The position numbers were made by a program, and so were the translations under genes. The notes beneath the pieces were generated by a model. That model made no database searches and had not been told where the DNA came from. It saw only the letters and a program-made list of their open reading frames with translations. Positions 34,380 to 43,766 of a stretch of 64,000 nt of DNA are shown here, in pieces (the stretch's first letter is position 1; the number at the start of each line of letters is the position of its first letter). Origin of the DNA: Halogeometricum sp. S3BR5-2 (lineage in GTDB: Archaea; Halobacteriota; Halobacteria; Halobacteriales; Haloferacaceae); contig NZ_JAMQOQ010000003.1 of NCBI RefSeq assembly GCF_031624635.1, forward strand, positions 62,001 to 126,000, written 5' to 3'.

Positions 34380-35315
34380 ATGTCGACTGTAAGAGTGAAA
34401 CTGGACGTCGCCAGAGAGCGCCTCGATCACACGAGGGCGGCCTTCAGTCGCGATTGGTTGACGTACAGTATGCTGGCGCCCGTCCTCCTCATCATGGGAG
34501 TGCTCGTCTGGGGCTCGCTCCTCGACGGCATCTGGATGAGCTTTCACTCGTTCGACTTCCTCGGTCGGCGGGAGTGGGTCGGCCTCGAGAACTACCAGTA
34601 CATCGTCGGCTGGGACACGTTCTGGACGTCGGTCAGAGCGACGATCATCTTCGGGTTGGTCACGTTCTCCCAGTTGGCGATCGCGCTGGTCGCCGCCGTC
34701 GCGGTGAAACACGCTCGCTTCCGCGACTACATCAGCGCGCTGTTCGTGATTCCGTACACGATTCCGGGATTGGTGTCCGGGACGCTCTGGGTGTTCATCC
34801 TGCACCCGGACCTCGGTCCGATCCTGCCGCTGCTCGTCGACATCGGGCTTCTCGAACAGACCATCTACTGGGGGACGCAGGGTGACACCGCGATGGCGGT
34901 GATCATGTTCGCGGCGACCTGGGCGTACTGGCCGCTCGTGTTCATCATCCTCACCGCGTCGCTCGACGGAATCCCCGAAGAGCAGTACGAGACCGCGCGC
35001 GTGTACGGCGCGAGCAAGGTCCAAGCGTTCTTCCACATCACGCTTCCGCAACTGAAGGGTGCGATTCTCGTCGCCGTCAGCCTGCGAACCATCTACAACC
35101 TCACCAAGGTCAGCCAACCGCTGCAAATCACGGGCGGCGGACCCGGCTTCGACACGTCCGTGCTCGGGATTCTCGTCTACCGATTCACCGAGGGTTCACA
35201 GCGCTTCGGACTCGCGATGAGCGTCGGCGTGATTCTGGTGCTCCTGACGATGCTCTTCGTCGTCCCCTACATCAGGTCGTTCGAGCGCAACGCCGACACC
35301 GGAGGCATGACGTGA
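34380..35315 (+). CDS. Sugar ABC transporter permease, MalF/UgpA type
   Basis: 311 residues, six membrane helices starting YSMLAPVLLIMGVLVWGS. The cytoplasmic EAA loop that docks the ATPase is EEQYETARVYGASKVQAFFHITLPQLKG. The stop overlaps the GTG of the next gene (GTGA). Together with that gene it forms the heterodimeric channel of the importer. Confidence 0.92.
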   Translation: MSTVRVKLDVARERLDHTRAAFSRDWLTYSMLAPVLLIMGVLVWGSLLDGIWMSFHSFDFLGRREWVGLENYQYIVGWDTFWTSVRATIIFGLVTFSQLAIALVAAVAVKHARFRDYISALFVIPYTIPGLVSGTLWVFILHPDLGPILPLLVDIGLLEQTIYWGTQGDTAMAVIMFAATWAYWPLVFIILTASLDGIPEEQYETARVYGASKVQAFFHITLPQLKGAILVAVSLRTIYNLTKVSQPLQITGGGPGFDTSVLGILVYRFTEGSQRFGLAMSVGVILVLLTMLFVVPYIRSFERNADTGGMT

Positions 35316-36175
35316 GACTGAGCATCGACACCATCGGCGGCTCGCGGTCGGGGCTACAGCTCGAAGACGTCGTCTTCAAGGCCGCGGTGTACGGCGTGAT
35401 CCTCGCGCTGGTGCTGCTGATCGTGATACCGCTGTTGGTCGTCGTCTCGGTCGCGTTCACGCCGACCAGCGAACTGTTCTCGAATCCGTCCGCGTGGTTC
35501 CCGCAGAACCCCACCCTTCAGTGGTGGTCGGTCGGATTCGCCGAACTGCAGGAGGGGCTCCTCCACAGCCTGGTCATCTCCGTCGGCACCGCGCTCATCG
35601 CGCTGGTCATCACGATTCCGGGCGCGTACGTGTTCGGTCGCAAGGAGTTCGTCGGCAAACAGTTCGTGTTCTACGCGATCATCCTCTCCTTGCTGTTCCC
35701 CTCTATCGTGCTCGTCGTTCCGATTACGGCGCGGTGGCTTCAGTGGGGTCTCTACGACTCCTATATCGGCCTCTGGATCGCGTTCCAGATCTTCATCACC
35801 CCCTTCGCGATCTGGATTCTCCGCGATTACTTCAGCAAACTCCCCGAGAACTTAGAGGAGGCGGCGCAGGTGTACGGCTGTACCGAGTTCGGCGCGTTCG
35901 TCCGAGTCATCCTCCCCATCGCGAAACCCGCGCTCATCGCCGTCGGGTTCCTCGCGTTCCTCAACGGCTGGAACGAGTTCCTGTTCGCCAACCTGCTCAC
36001 CACGAGCAGCGGGGTCCAGCCCGCGATCGTACAACTGTATGCGACTCTGCACTCCGGGCAGGGCGAGAGCATCCCGTGGTCGATGTTGATGGCGCAGGCG
36101 CTCATCATCGGGACGCCGCCGGCAATTCTCTACTTCGTCGCGCAGAAGGGACTCAGGGGGGCGTTCGGTCCGTGA
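35312..36175 (+). CDS. Sugar ABC transporter permease, MalG/UgpE type
   Basis: 287 residues beginning at the overlapping GTG (MRLSIDTIGG). There are six membrane helices; the EAA loop is ENLEEAAQVYGCTEFGAFVRVILPIAKP, and the typical NGWNEFLFANLL segment follows. It ends 134 nt before the ATPase gene. Confidence 0.92.
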   Translation: MRLSIDTIGGSRSGLQLEDVVFKAAVYGVILALVLLIVIPLLVVVSVAFTPTSELFSNPSAWFPQNPTLQWWSVGFAELQEGLLHSLVISVGTALIALVITIPGAYVFGRKEFVGKQFVFYAIILSLLFPSIVLVVPITARWLQWGLYDSYIGLWIAFQIFITPFAIWILRDYFSKLPENLEEAAQVYGCTEFGAFVRVILPIAKPALIAVGFLAFLNGWNEFLFANLLTTSSGVQPAIVQLYATLHSGQGESIPWSMLMAQALIIGTPPAILYFVAQKGLRGAFGP

Positions 36176-36308
36176 GTCCCACTCCGTTCGACCGCCTCCC
36201 GAGGCGTCACGAGGCGAGCGGTTCCGAACATGCGGCCGATCGGAGCGAACGCCGCGGACGAAACGCTTATTCGTGTGCTTCGAGACCAAATACCATGGTG
36301 AGATACGT

Positions 36309-37457
36309 ATGAACGAGGTCGTCAGTGACGAATCCGGGCGGAAGGCGCGGAACGACACCGGTCGGACCGGCGAGCCGGTCATCCGGATCGCCGACCTCCG
36401 CAAGACGTTCGACAGCGGTTCGATCGTCGCGTGCGAAGGCGTGAACCTCTCGATCGACACCGAGGACTTCGTCGTGCTCCTCGGCCCCTCGGGGTGCGGG
36501 AAGACGACGACGCTGCGGTGTATCTCCGGACTCGAACTCCCCGACAGCGGCGAAGTCGTCATCGACGGGGTCGACATGACCGGCGTCAAGCCGAAAGACC
36601 GGAACCTCGCGTTCGTCTTCCAGAGCGTCGCGCTGTTTCCCCACAAGAGCGTTCGGGGGAATCTGCAGTTCGGTCTCGACATGTCCACGAAGCTCTCGAA
36701 AGCCGAGAAGAAAGAGCGCGTCGAGGACATCGCGAAGATGCTGGGCATCGAGGACAAACTCGACCAGAAGCCGAGTTCGCTCTCCGGCGGCCAACAGCAG
36801 CGCGTGAGCCTCGGCCGGGCGATGGTCATGGAGCCCGCGGCGTTCCTGCTCGACGAACCGTTCTCGGCGCTCGACGCGAAGCTCCGCAAACGGATGCAGA
36901 CGGAGATAAAAGAGCTCCAAGGGCGTCTCGAAACGCCGATGGTGTTCGTCACGCACGACCAGGAGGAGGCGATGGCCATCGGCGACAAAATCGTCATCAT
37001 GGACGGGGGAGTCATCCAACAGATCGGCTCCCCGTACGAGGTGTTCAACGAACCGGTAAACCAGTTCGTCGCGGAGTTCATCGGCTCTCCCTCGGTCAAC
37101 ACCATCGAGAGTCGCCTCTCGCGGTCGTCCGGTGGATTCGTCCTCGAAAACGACCTGTTCTCGCTCCCGCTCGACGCCGAACTCCCCGCCGCTGTTACGG
37201 ATGGCGAGCCGGTGACGTTCGCTATTCGTCCGCAGTACATCCACGTCGCACAGCCGGGCGAGGAACTGTTCTCCGGAACCGTCAAACTCGTCGAGCCGCA
37301 GGGTGACCGGGACACCGTCTACCTCGACGCGGAGGGGCGCGAGATTCGAGCGGTCGTGCCACAGAACACCGTCGCGCCGGAGGAGGAAGCGCTCTCCCTG
37401 ACTATCGAACCGGATAAGTTCTGGATCTTCGACGAGTCGGGGGGACGACTCTCCTGA
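36309..37457 (+). CDS. Sugar ABC transporter ATPase, MalK/UgpC type
   Basis: This 382-residue ATPase has Walker A GPSGCGKTTT, Q-loop FVFQSVALFPH, signature SLSGGQQQRV, Walker B AAFLLDEPFSALDA and switch His FVTHDQEEAM. It also carries the MalK-type C-terminal OB (TOBE) domain (FAIRPQYIHV, GTVKLVEPQGD) used for regulation. MNEVVSDES at 36309 is preferred as start; the 12 codons upstream are weak. It should energise the permeases of this operon and may serve other sugar importers lacking their own ATPase. Confidence 0.92.
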   Translation: MNEVVSDESGRKARNDTGRTGEPVIRIADLRKTFDSGSIVACEGVNLSIDTEDFVVLLGPSGCGKTTTLRCISGLELPDSGEVVIDGVDMTGVKPKDRNLAFVFQSVALFPHKSVRGNLQFGLDMSTKLSKAEKKERVEDIAKMLGIEDKLDQKPSSLSGGQQQRVSLGRAMVMEPAAFLLDEPFSALDAKLRKRMQTEIKELQGRLETPMVFVTHDQEEAMAIGDKIVIMDGGVIQQIGSPYEVFNEPVNQFVAEFIGSPSVNTIESRLSRSSGGFVLENDLFSLPLDAELPAAVTDGEPVTFAIRPQYIHVAQPGEELFSGTVKLVEPQGDRDTVYLDAEGREIRAVVPQNTVAPEEEALSLTIEPDKFWIFDESGGRLS

Positions 37458-37924
37458 GATCGATCTCAGACGCCGAAGCGACGGCTCTCGAACGAGCCGC
37501 TGAGCCGTTCTCTTCTGTCTTCCGGAGATAGCAACGCCGCCCCATGGATGATTTCGTATTCGTGCCCTGTATCGCTCGATGAAGCCGTGTAGACGTGTCA
37601 GACGCGTATGTGCGGGTGAATGAGGTCAAAGTAGTATTTTAGAGAGAGAAATAGAAACATAATCAATCGTTAGGTATCGTCGGGAGAAATCGGCGGTCAG
37701 GAGACCAACTGCCCGGCGGAAGTCAGCGACATCGCTCCTCGTGGCTTCGATACCGCGTCCGATTCCGTTCGAGTGAGAGGGAACTCGTACCGGCTTTATC
37801 GGCGCTTCACACAGGGGTTACGCAGTGGTCGTTCGGGTCTCCACGCCTCTGCAATGATGTCCGAGCGATGGACGGAAACCGGGTTGCGACCCGCTGACCG
37901 TCGTCACGGCGCTCAGTAGCGACC
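37458..37924. other. Intergenic region after the sugar transporter
   Basis: 467 nt with no credible gene. An AT-rich patch (37628-37675) lies in the middle; the rest has no coding bias. It separates the convergent malK-type gene and the truncated SDR. Confidence 0.4.
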
Positions 37925-38466
37925 TCAGACGTAGCCGGCGTCAACTTTTATCGGACGCCCGGTCACGTACGACGCGTCGTCGCTGGCGAGAAAGGCGACG
38001 CATGCGGCGACCTCCTCGGGTTCGCCCCATCGGTTGAACGCTGTCCGCATCGGGGCTTGGTCTCTCATCTCGTCGCTGAACCACGTCCGAATCATCTGCG
38101 TGTCGATGAGTTCCGGACAGATGGCATTGACTCGGATGCCGTACTCGCCGAGTTCCGGGGCGACCGACTCCGTGAAGTGAAGCACCGTCGCCTTCGTCAT
38201 CCCGTACGTGGTGATGTTCGAGGGGAGCCATCCGGCCATCGAGGAGGTGTTGACGATGGAACCGCCCCCCTGTTCGTCCATGATGGGAAACACGGCGTGA
38301 CAACCGTTCCAGACGCCCTTGACGTTCACGTCGATCAGTCGGTCGACGTGGTCGGGGTCCGTCTCCGCGAACCCCTGCATCTCGCCGATGCCCGCGTTGT
38401 TGAACAGCACGTCGACGCCGCCAAGTTCGTCGTTAGCTTCCGCCAACGCGGCGTCGAACTCGTCTA
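37925..38466 (-). pseudogene. 5'-truncated short-chain dehydrogenase
   Basis: The frame encodes the C-terminal three quarters of a classical SDR: LDEFDAALAEANDELGGVDV, NNAGIGE, catalytic Ser in VNTSSM, Tyr-x-x-x-Lys in YGMTKATV, and the end YVTGRPIKVDAGYV. The N-terminal Rossmann half with the GxxxGIG cofactor motif is absent. Upstream of LDEF the frame hits TAA (38477-38479) inside an abrupt AT-rich stretch (tattttatatacac). The TTG that could start it would give a cofactor-less protein. The breakpoint at about 38466-38475 suggests deletion or insertion of foreign DNA. Confidence 0.8.
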
Positions 38467-38604
38467 GTGTCTTATTTTATATACACTAAGTTCCGTTTTT
38501 TGGAGCCAAAATTTGGTATGCTATCTCCGTTACTACGGTTCGAGAGTTCTGTTTCGCCGAACGACGACCGGAAATCAGATTTGGTCGCGAAGCCAAAGAC
38601 AGCT

Positions 38605-39555
38605 ATGGGTGCCATCGAAGTCGACGAACTCACGAAGGACTACGGAGACGTCCTCGGCATCGACTCGCTCACCTTCACCGTCGAGGAGGGCGAAGTCTTC
38701 GGCTTTCTAGGCCCTAACGGCGCCGGGAAGACGACCGCGATTCGGACGCTTCTCGGCCTCCAGTCGCCGACCGGGGGGAGCGCGCGGGTTCTCGGTCGGG
38801 ACATCACCGACGAGCGAGCGTTGACGAAGGCCCGCCGCGACATTGGCTACCTCCCGGCCGAACCGGTGTTCGACGAGCGTTCGACCGGGCGGCGACTGCT
38901 GCGTTACTACGGCGACCTCCGGGGCGACGAGCGCAGCGACGAACTGCTCGAACGGTTCGCGCCGCCGCTCGACCGGAAGGTCGGCAGCTACTCCCGCGGG
39001 AACAAGCAGATGCTCGCCATCGTGTTGGCGCTCATGCACGACCCGAAACTGATCATCATGGACGAACCCACGAGCGGGCTCGACCCCCTGAAGCAGGACC
39101 GCTTCATCGAGTTCATCGCGCGGGAGCACGAGCGCGGGAAGACCGTCTTCTTCTCCTCGCACATCCTGAGCGAGGTCCAGAAAATCTGTGAACGGGTCGG
39201 TATCGTCCGCGCCGGCCGCCTGGTCGAACTGGAGGACATCGAGACGCTGCTCGGTCGGTCGGGAAAGGTCGTCCGCGTCCGCGTCGCGGAGCGCGTGGAA
39301 CCCGAGGCGTTCGCGCTCCCCGGCGTCCACGACCTGACCCTCGGCGCCGACGGGACGGGGGGAGTCGGGTCGAGTCGGAGCGGGCCGGGGACGACGCTCA
39401 CGTTCACCTACACGGGCGCGTACAACGACCTGATCGCGCGGCTGAGCGAGTACGACGTTCGGGACGTCGAGGTCGATGAGGCGCCGCTCGAAGACGTGTT
39501 CATGCGGTTCTACGGCGACGTTCCCGCCGACGGAGGTGTCGGTGGCGATGCGTGA
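38605..39555 (+). CDS. ABC-2-type transporter ATPase
   Basis: A 316-residue export-type ATPase starting MGAIEVDELTKDYGDV. Walker A is GPNGAGKTT, the signature region SYSRGNKQML (SRG in place of SGG), Walker B KLIIMDEPTSGLDPL and switch His FFSSHILSEV. The DrrA/CcmA-like C-terminal domain is interrupted by a Gly/Ser stretch (about residues 250-265). Its last codons overlap the permease start. The upstream ORF extension to 38467 is AT-rich and rejected. The exported substrate is unknown. Confidence 0.9.
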   Translation: MGAIEVDELTKDYGDVLGIDSLTFTVEEGEVFGFLGPNGAGKTTAIRTLLGLQSPTGGSARVLGRDITDERALTKARRDIGYLPAEPVFDERSTGRRLLRYYGDLRGDERSDELLERFAPPLDRKVGSYSRGNKQMLAIVLALMHDPKLIIMDEPTSGLDPLKQDRFIEFIAREHERGKTVFFSSHILSEVQKICERVGIVRAGRLVELEDIETLLGRSGKVVRVRVAERVEPEAFALPGVHDLTLGADGTGGVGSSRSGPGTTLTFTYTGAYNDLIARLSEYDVRDVEVDEAPLEDVFMRFYGDVPADGGVGGDA

Positions 39556-40333
39556 AATCGCCCGGTACGAGACGGAGCGACGGCTTCCGAGCGCGGTCGC
39601 GCTCTCGGTCGGCCTCTCGCTGTACGCGGGGCTGTTCTTCGCCATCGGACCGTCGATGATCCAAGAGATCGACTTCGAGCAGTACGCCGAGGCGTTCCCG
39701 CCGGCGCTGCAGTCGGCGTTCGGCGTCGAGGCCATGGGGTCGCTCGAAGGGCTGTTCGCCGCCGAACTGTACCAGTTCGGCTGGATACTGCTGCTCGGTC
39801 TGTACTTCGCGTACAGCGCCGGCGCGCTCGTCGCCGAGGACGTCGAGAACGGCCGACTGGACCTGCTGTTGTCGACCCCCGTCTCGCGCGTCTCCGTCCT
39901 GCTCGGGAAGTTCGCGTCGCTGCTCGCGCCGCTTCTCCTCGTGAACGTCGTCGTCGCGGCCGTCGTCTACGGCGGCGGCGTCCTCATCGACGACCCCCTC
40001 CCGTTCGCGGACGTCGTGATGACGCACGTCCTCTCGATTCCGTACCTGCTCGTCTGTGCGGGTCTGGGCCTCCTGCTCTCGGTGCTCGCCAGCAGCGCGA
40101 GCCTCGCCCAGCGCGGTGCACTCGGCGTCGTCTTCGGGCTGTTCATGGTCGAGTCGTTCGTCGCCGGGACGGACTACGAGTGGCTCGGCACGCTCAGTCC
40201 GACGCACTACTACGACCCGATGGCCGTCCTCGTCGACGGGACGTACGACTGGGCCGGTGCGGTCATCCTCCTCGAAGCGGCGGCCCTGCTGGTCGTCCTC
40301 AGCGCGTTTCGGTTCCAGCGGAGGGACCTATGA
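39548..40333 (+). CDS. ABC-2-type transporter permease
   Basis: 261 residues with six membrane helices and the ABC-2 layout: MREIARYETERRLPSAVALSV at the start and GALVAEDVENGRLDLLLSTPVSR, the conserved E-x-G-x-x-x-x-LLSTP cytoplasmic segment. The ATG is inside the last codons of the ATPase gene (a GTG six bases upstream is an alternative). Its TGA overlaps the next ATG (ATGA), so three genes are coupled. Confidence 0.9.
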   Translation: MREIARYETERRLPSAVALSVGLSLYAGLFFAIGPSMIQEIDFEQYAEAFPPALQSAFGVEAMGSLEGLFAAELYQFGWILLLGLYFAYSAGALVAEDVENGRLDLLLSTPVSRVSVLLGKFASLLAPLLLVNVVVAAVVYGGGVLIDDPLPFADVVMTHVLSIPYLLVCAGLGLLLSVLASSASLAQRGALGVVFGLFMVESFVAGTDYEWLGTLSPTHYYDPMAVLVDGTYDWAGAVILLEAAALLVVLSAFRFQRRDL

Positions 40334-41922
40334 ACCGACGACAACTCCTCGCCGTCGTCCTCGTCTCGCTCCTCGTCGTTCCGGGGTCCGCCGCGGGGGC
40401 GGTCCGCGGGTCGCCGGACCTCGCGGTCGCCCTCGGCGACAACCGCGTGACCGTCGGCGAGAGCGGGACGCTCGAACTGACCGTCGCGAACCGCGGCGAC
40501 TTAGACCTCGCATCGGTATCCAATCCGGCGCTCAACGAACGGGTGACGACGGCGCGGGGCATCGAACTGTCGCTCGACGCGGGCGACGCACCGCTCACCG
40601 TCGAGTCGGGACCGACACTCGTCGGCGGACTCGCCAGCGGGCAGAGCGCGGCGGTCGGATTCGACGTCGCCGTCGACGAGGACGCGGAACCGGGGACGTA
40701 CACGCTGCCGGTGACCGTCGAGTACGCGTACACGAGTTCCATCGCCGAGGTGACGGGCGCGACGACCGAACGCACCGTCGAACGGGAGACGACCGTCACG
40801 GTGGTCGTCGAGGACGGCGCCTCGTTCCGCGTGGTGGAGACGGCGACGGACGCGCAGGTGGGCGAGGACGGAACCCTCTCGGTGACGCTGGCGAACGACG
40901 GGTCGGCGCCGGCCGACGACGCGACGGTGGCGCTGTCCTCACCGAACGGGGCCGTGACGTTCGGCGGGGCGCCGGAGGCGGCGCGGTACGTCGGGTCGTG
41001 GGACCCCGGCGAGACGCGAACCGTCGCGTACGACGTCGCCGTCGACGGCAATCGAACGCCGGGGAGTTACGCCGCGCAGGCCGTCGTCTCCTACCTCGAT
41101 ACGGACGGCGAGGCGAGGCGCTCACAGCCCCTGAGCGTCGGAATCGACCCGCGCCCGGAGACGGCGTTCTCGGTCCGGTCGCTGAACGCCTCGCTGTACG
41201 TCGGCGAGACGGGGACGCTCTCCGGAACCGTCGTCAACGAGGGTCCCGACCCGGTCCGCGGCGCGGTCGTGACGCTCCGAACGGACGCCGAACACGTCCG
41301 ACCGGTCGACGGTTCCGTCGCCGTCGGGACGCTCGAACCCGGCGAACGGGCCGACGTCGCGTTCACCGCCGCGGTGAGCGACGACGCGACACCCGGCGCA
41401 CGTCCGTTCTCGATGACGGTGGAGTACGAGACGGGAGCGGGGTCGGTGACGACGAGCGACCCGATACGAGTCACCGGACAGGTCCGGCCGGACCGCGACC
41501 TCTTCGCCGTGGAGGCGCGGAACGCCACGTTCGCGCCGGACAGCAGCAACCGCCTCGAAGTCGTCGTCACCAACACCGGCGAGACGACTCGGCGGGACGT
41601 CGTCGTCGGACTGGAGCCGGCTCAACCGTTCACGAGCGTCGCACCCGAGGCGTACGTGCCGGCGCTCGCGCCCGGGGAGTCGGCGACGGTCGCCTTCGAG
41701 GTGTCCGTCGACGAGGACGCGGTGCCGAGCACGCACGCCCTCGGCCTGAACGTCACCGCCGAGACGCCGGGAGCGCCCACCGACGTCACCGAGTCTCACC
41801 GCGTGCGCGTCGACGTCGCCGAGGAGAGCCAGTCCGACGATATCGTCTCGCTCGTCGTCGTCGCCGTCCTCGGCGCGGTGCTCCTCGCGGCCGTCGGCTA
41901 CTGGTGGTACCGGGGACGGTAG
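40330..41922 (+). CDS. Secreted multi-repeat CARDB-like protein with C-terminal anchor
   Basis: 530 residues: a Sec signal peptide (MNRRQLLAVVLVSLLVVPGSAAGA), then four Ig-like repeats of the CARDB/NEW3 kind, each built around a V-x-x-G-x-x-G-T-L pattern (VGESGTLELTVANRGD, VGEDGTLSVTLANDGS, VGETGTLSGTVVNEGP and SNRLEVVVTNTGE). A single membrane helix (VSLVVVAVLGAVLLAAVGYWW) and a YRGR end follow. It is translationally coupled to the ABC-2 permease, so it may be the exported partner domain of that transporter or a surface scaffold for its substrate. Confidence 0.88.
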   Translation: MNRRQLLAVVLVSLLVVPGSAAGAVRGSPDLAVALGDNRVTVGESGTLELTVANRGDLDLASVSNPALNERVTTARGIELSLDAGDAPLTVESGPTLVGGLASGQSAAVGFDVAVDEDAEPGTYTLPVTVEYAYTSSIAEVTGATTERTVERETTVTVVVEDGASFRVVETATDAQVGEDGTLSVTLANDGSAPADDATVALSSPNGAVTFGGAPEAARYVGSWDPGETRTVAYDVAVDGNRTPGSYAAQAVVSYLDTDGEARRSQPLSVGIDPRPETAFSVRSLNASLYVGETGTLSGTVVNEGPDPVRGAVVTLRTDAEHVRPVDGSVAVGTLEPGERADVAFTAAVSDDATPGARPFSMTVEYETGAGSVTTSDPIRVTGQVRPDRDLFAVEARNATFAPDSSNRLEVVVTNTGETTRRDVVVGLEPAQPFTSVAPEAYVPALAPGESATVAFEVSVDEDAVPSTHALGLNVTAETPGAPTDVTESHRVRVDVAEESQSDDIVSLVVVAVLGAVLLAAVGYWWYRGR

Positions 41923-42061
41923 GTGGGTTCGGCGCGAGTTCGACGTGGGAATCGGACGGTCGCCGGACGAGTCACGGATTCGGGTCGACTCCGCGCCCCG
42001 AAGCGGGGGCACGCGACGCGAACGGAAAGATTTCAAAGTGCGGTGAGCGACAACCGGACGC

Positions 42062-42439
42062 ATGTCCCCCGAGAGATCCCTCCCGGTCGCCGTCGTGTTC
42101 GGACTCCTCGCCGGCGGTCTCGTGTATCTGCTCTTCCTTCCGGACTGGTATCCGGCGGTCGGAATCGCCGCCATCTACGCCGGTGCGGCGTATTTCTACC
42201 TCGCCTTCGACATCTCTCTGCTCGGCGCGCAGATCGAGTTCTCCGACCGCCCGGACAAGGCCGGCTACGCGGTCGGGCTGTTCGGTCTGAGCGTGAGCCC
42301 CCTCGCACTCGGCGAGTACGTCGGGCTACGGGACCCGGCCGTTATCGGCATCATCGTGTGGATGGTCGGTATGATGGCGTTCCTCCTCTTGGCGACGACG
42401 GCCGCACAGGCGGATTCAACGGAGCGCCGAGGAATCTGA
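42062..42439 (+). CDS. Small four-helix membrane protein
   Basis: 125 residues with four hydrophobic helices (about 7-25, 30-52, 65-90 and 95-115) and a polar tail. No family is recognised. It lies 139 nt downstream of the CARDB-like gene in the same direction and is probably a separate unit. Confidence 0.75.
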   Translation: MSPERSLPVAVVFGLLAGGLVYLLFLPDWYPAVGIAAIYAGAAYFYLAFDISLLGAQIEFSDRPDKAGYAVGLFGLSVSPLALGEYVGLRDPAVIGIIVWMVGMMAFLLLATTAAQADSTERRGI

Positions 42440-42585
42440 GAGGCACGAAATCGGGGTCGTTCTATGGTGTCATTCGTTTATCATTGTAAATACGACAGTG
42501 CGCATCTACGGCCGTTTCTCGAATCCGGAGAGGGGACGGTCGGGACTCCCGGCGCGAGCAGTTCCGCGTCCGCAGAGAAAGAAGT

Positions 42586-43710
42586 CTACGGCGGCTGAGA
42601 GAGCGCGTACAGGGTTCCGTCCGTCGACTGCGCGAAGACGCGCTCCTCGCCGGCGCCCAGAACGTACCGCTCCGTCGGAAGCGTCGTCTCGGACTCCTCG
42701 ACGAAGGAGATGTTCCGAAACCACGTGAGCGACCCGGTGTCCACCCCGACGACGAACAGCCCCTCGGTCGATGCGGTCTGCGTCACGGGCGCATCGAAGC
42801 GCGTCTCGTAGCGTTCCGCGCCGTCGTCGACCGAGAGTTCGTACAGCGTTCCGAAGGTGCCCGAAGGCGGGTTCGTCGTCGCCTCCGCGACCAGTAGCGA
42901 CGACCCGGCGCGGTGAAAACCCTGAACGCGGGCGTCGCTTCCGAACGACGTCCGCCACTGGAGGTCGCCGGTCGTCCGGTCGAGCGACGCGACGGTGCCT
43001 TCCGCCCCGACGTAGACGCGACCCCCGACCGGGAGCGGACCGACGGTCGCCGTCGACCAGTCGTCGGGCCGAGCGACCCATCGAGGCGCGCCGTCGCCGT
43101 GAGCGAGGGCGACGATGCCGCCCCGGTCGCCGAAGTAGACGGCGGCCTCGTCGGCGGCCAGTTGGTCCTCGGGGGCGACGACGACCGTGAAGTCGAGGCC
43201 GTCGACCGAGGTGCGTTCCCAGCGGCGCGTTCCGTCGCTCGTCTCGAGGGCGACGAGCGAGCCGTTAGCCGCGTACAGGGTATCGTTCGCGACGGTGAGC
43301 GCCGACGCGAGGTTGCTCACGCCCCGCGTCCACAACTGCTCGCCGCTCGCCGCGTCGAACGCGCGTATCCGCGCCCGCGCGCCGCGGGGGCCGCCCTTCT
43401 CGCCGACGTACACGCGGCCGTTCGCGGCGGTGAGCCCGGTCATCCGTCCGAGGTCGACCTCCCACCGACGCGTTCCGCTCGCGGCGTCGAACACGGTGAG
43501 CCGACCGTTCTCCAGTCGTCCGTCGCGGTAGCCGCCGACCGCGAGCAGGCCGTTCGTCGTCACCGGCGGGGACAACGACGTCGGAGCGGGAACCGAGGCG
43601 CTCCACTGCGTCCCGGCCGGTGACTGCGCGAGAAGCGAGTCGATGCAGCCGGCGAACGCCCCAGCGGCGAGGGTACCGCCGGTAGCGAGGAACGAGCGAC
43701 GGGAGGGCAT
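42586..43710 (-). CDS. PQQ-type beta-propeller lipoprotein
   Basis: 374 residues from MPSRRSFLATGGTLAAGAFAGC: Tat signal plus lipobox Cys, so membrane-anchored outside the cell. The body is an eight-bladed-type propeller of PQQ/BamB-like repeats, seen as recurring V-x-D-A-A-S-G-x-x-x-W blocks (VFDAASGTRRWEVD, AFDAASGEQLWTRG, ALETSDGTRRWERT, SLDRTTGDLQWRTS). No catalytic residues of PQQ dehydrogenases are evident, so a scaffold role is more likely. The Arg-rich extension to 44178 is not coding. Confidence 0.88.
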   Translation of the reverse strand: MPSRRSFLATGGTLAAGAFAGCIDSLLAQSPAGTQWSASVPAPTSLSPPVTTNGLLAVGGYRDGRLENGRLTVFDAASGTRRWEVDLGRMTGLTAANGRVYVGEKGGPRGARARIRAFDAASGEQLWTRGVSNLASALTVANDTLYAANGSLVALETSDGTRRWERTSVDGLDFTVVVAPEDQLAADEAAVYFGDRGGIVALAHGDGAPRWVARPDDWSTATVGPLPVGGRVYVGAEGTVASLDRTTGDLQWRTSFGSDARVQGFHRAGSSLLVAEATTNPPSGTFGTLYELSVDDGAERYETRFDAPVTQTASTEGLFVVGVDTGSLTWFRNISFVEESETTLPTERYVLGAGEERVFAQSTDGTLYALSQPP

Positions 43711-43766
43711 AGCGGGACGTGACCGACCGAATACGATAAGTTTTCTGAAATCTTCGGACCGGCGGT

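Noticed and set aside
32859-35126. 755-residue minus-strand ORF opposite the sugar transporter genes
   Set aside because: It is antisense to a binding protein and permease with clear motifs; Arg/Val/Asp-rich with no domains.
38467-38604. N-terminal extension of the ABC-2 ATPase
   Set aside because: The extra codons are AT-rich and lack bias; family alignment starts at MGAIEVDELTKDYG.
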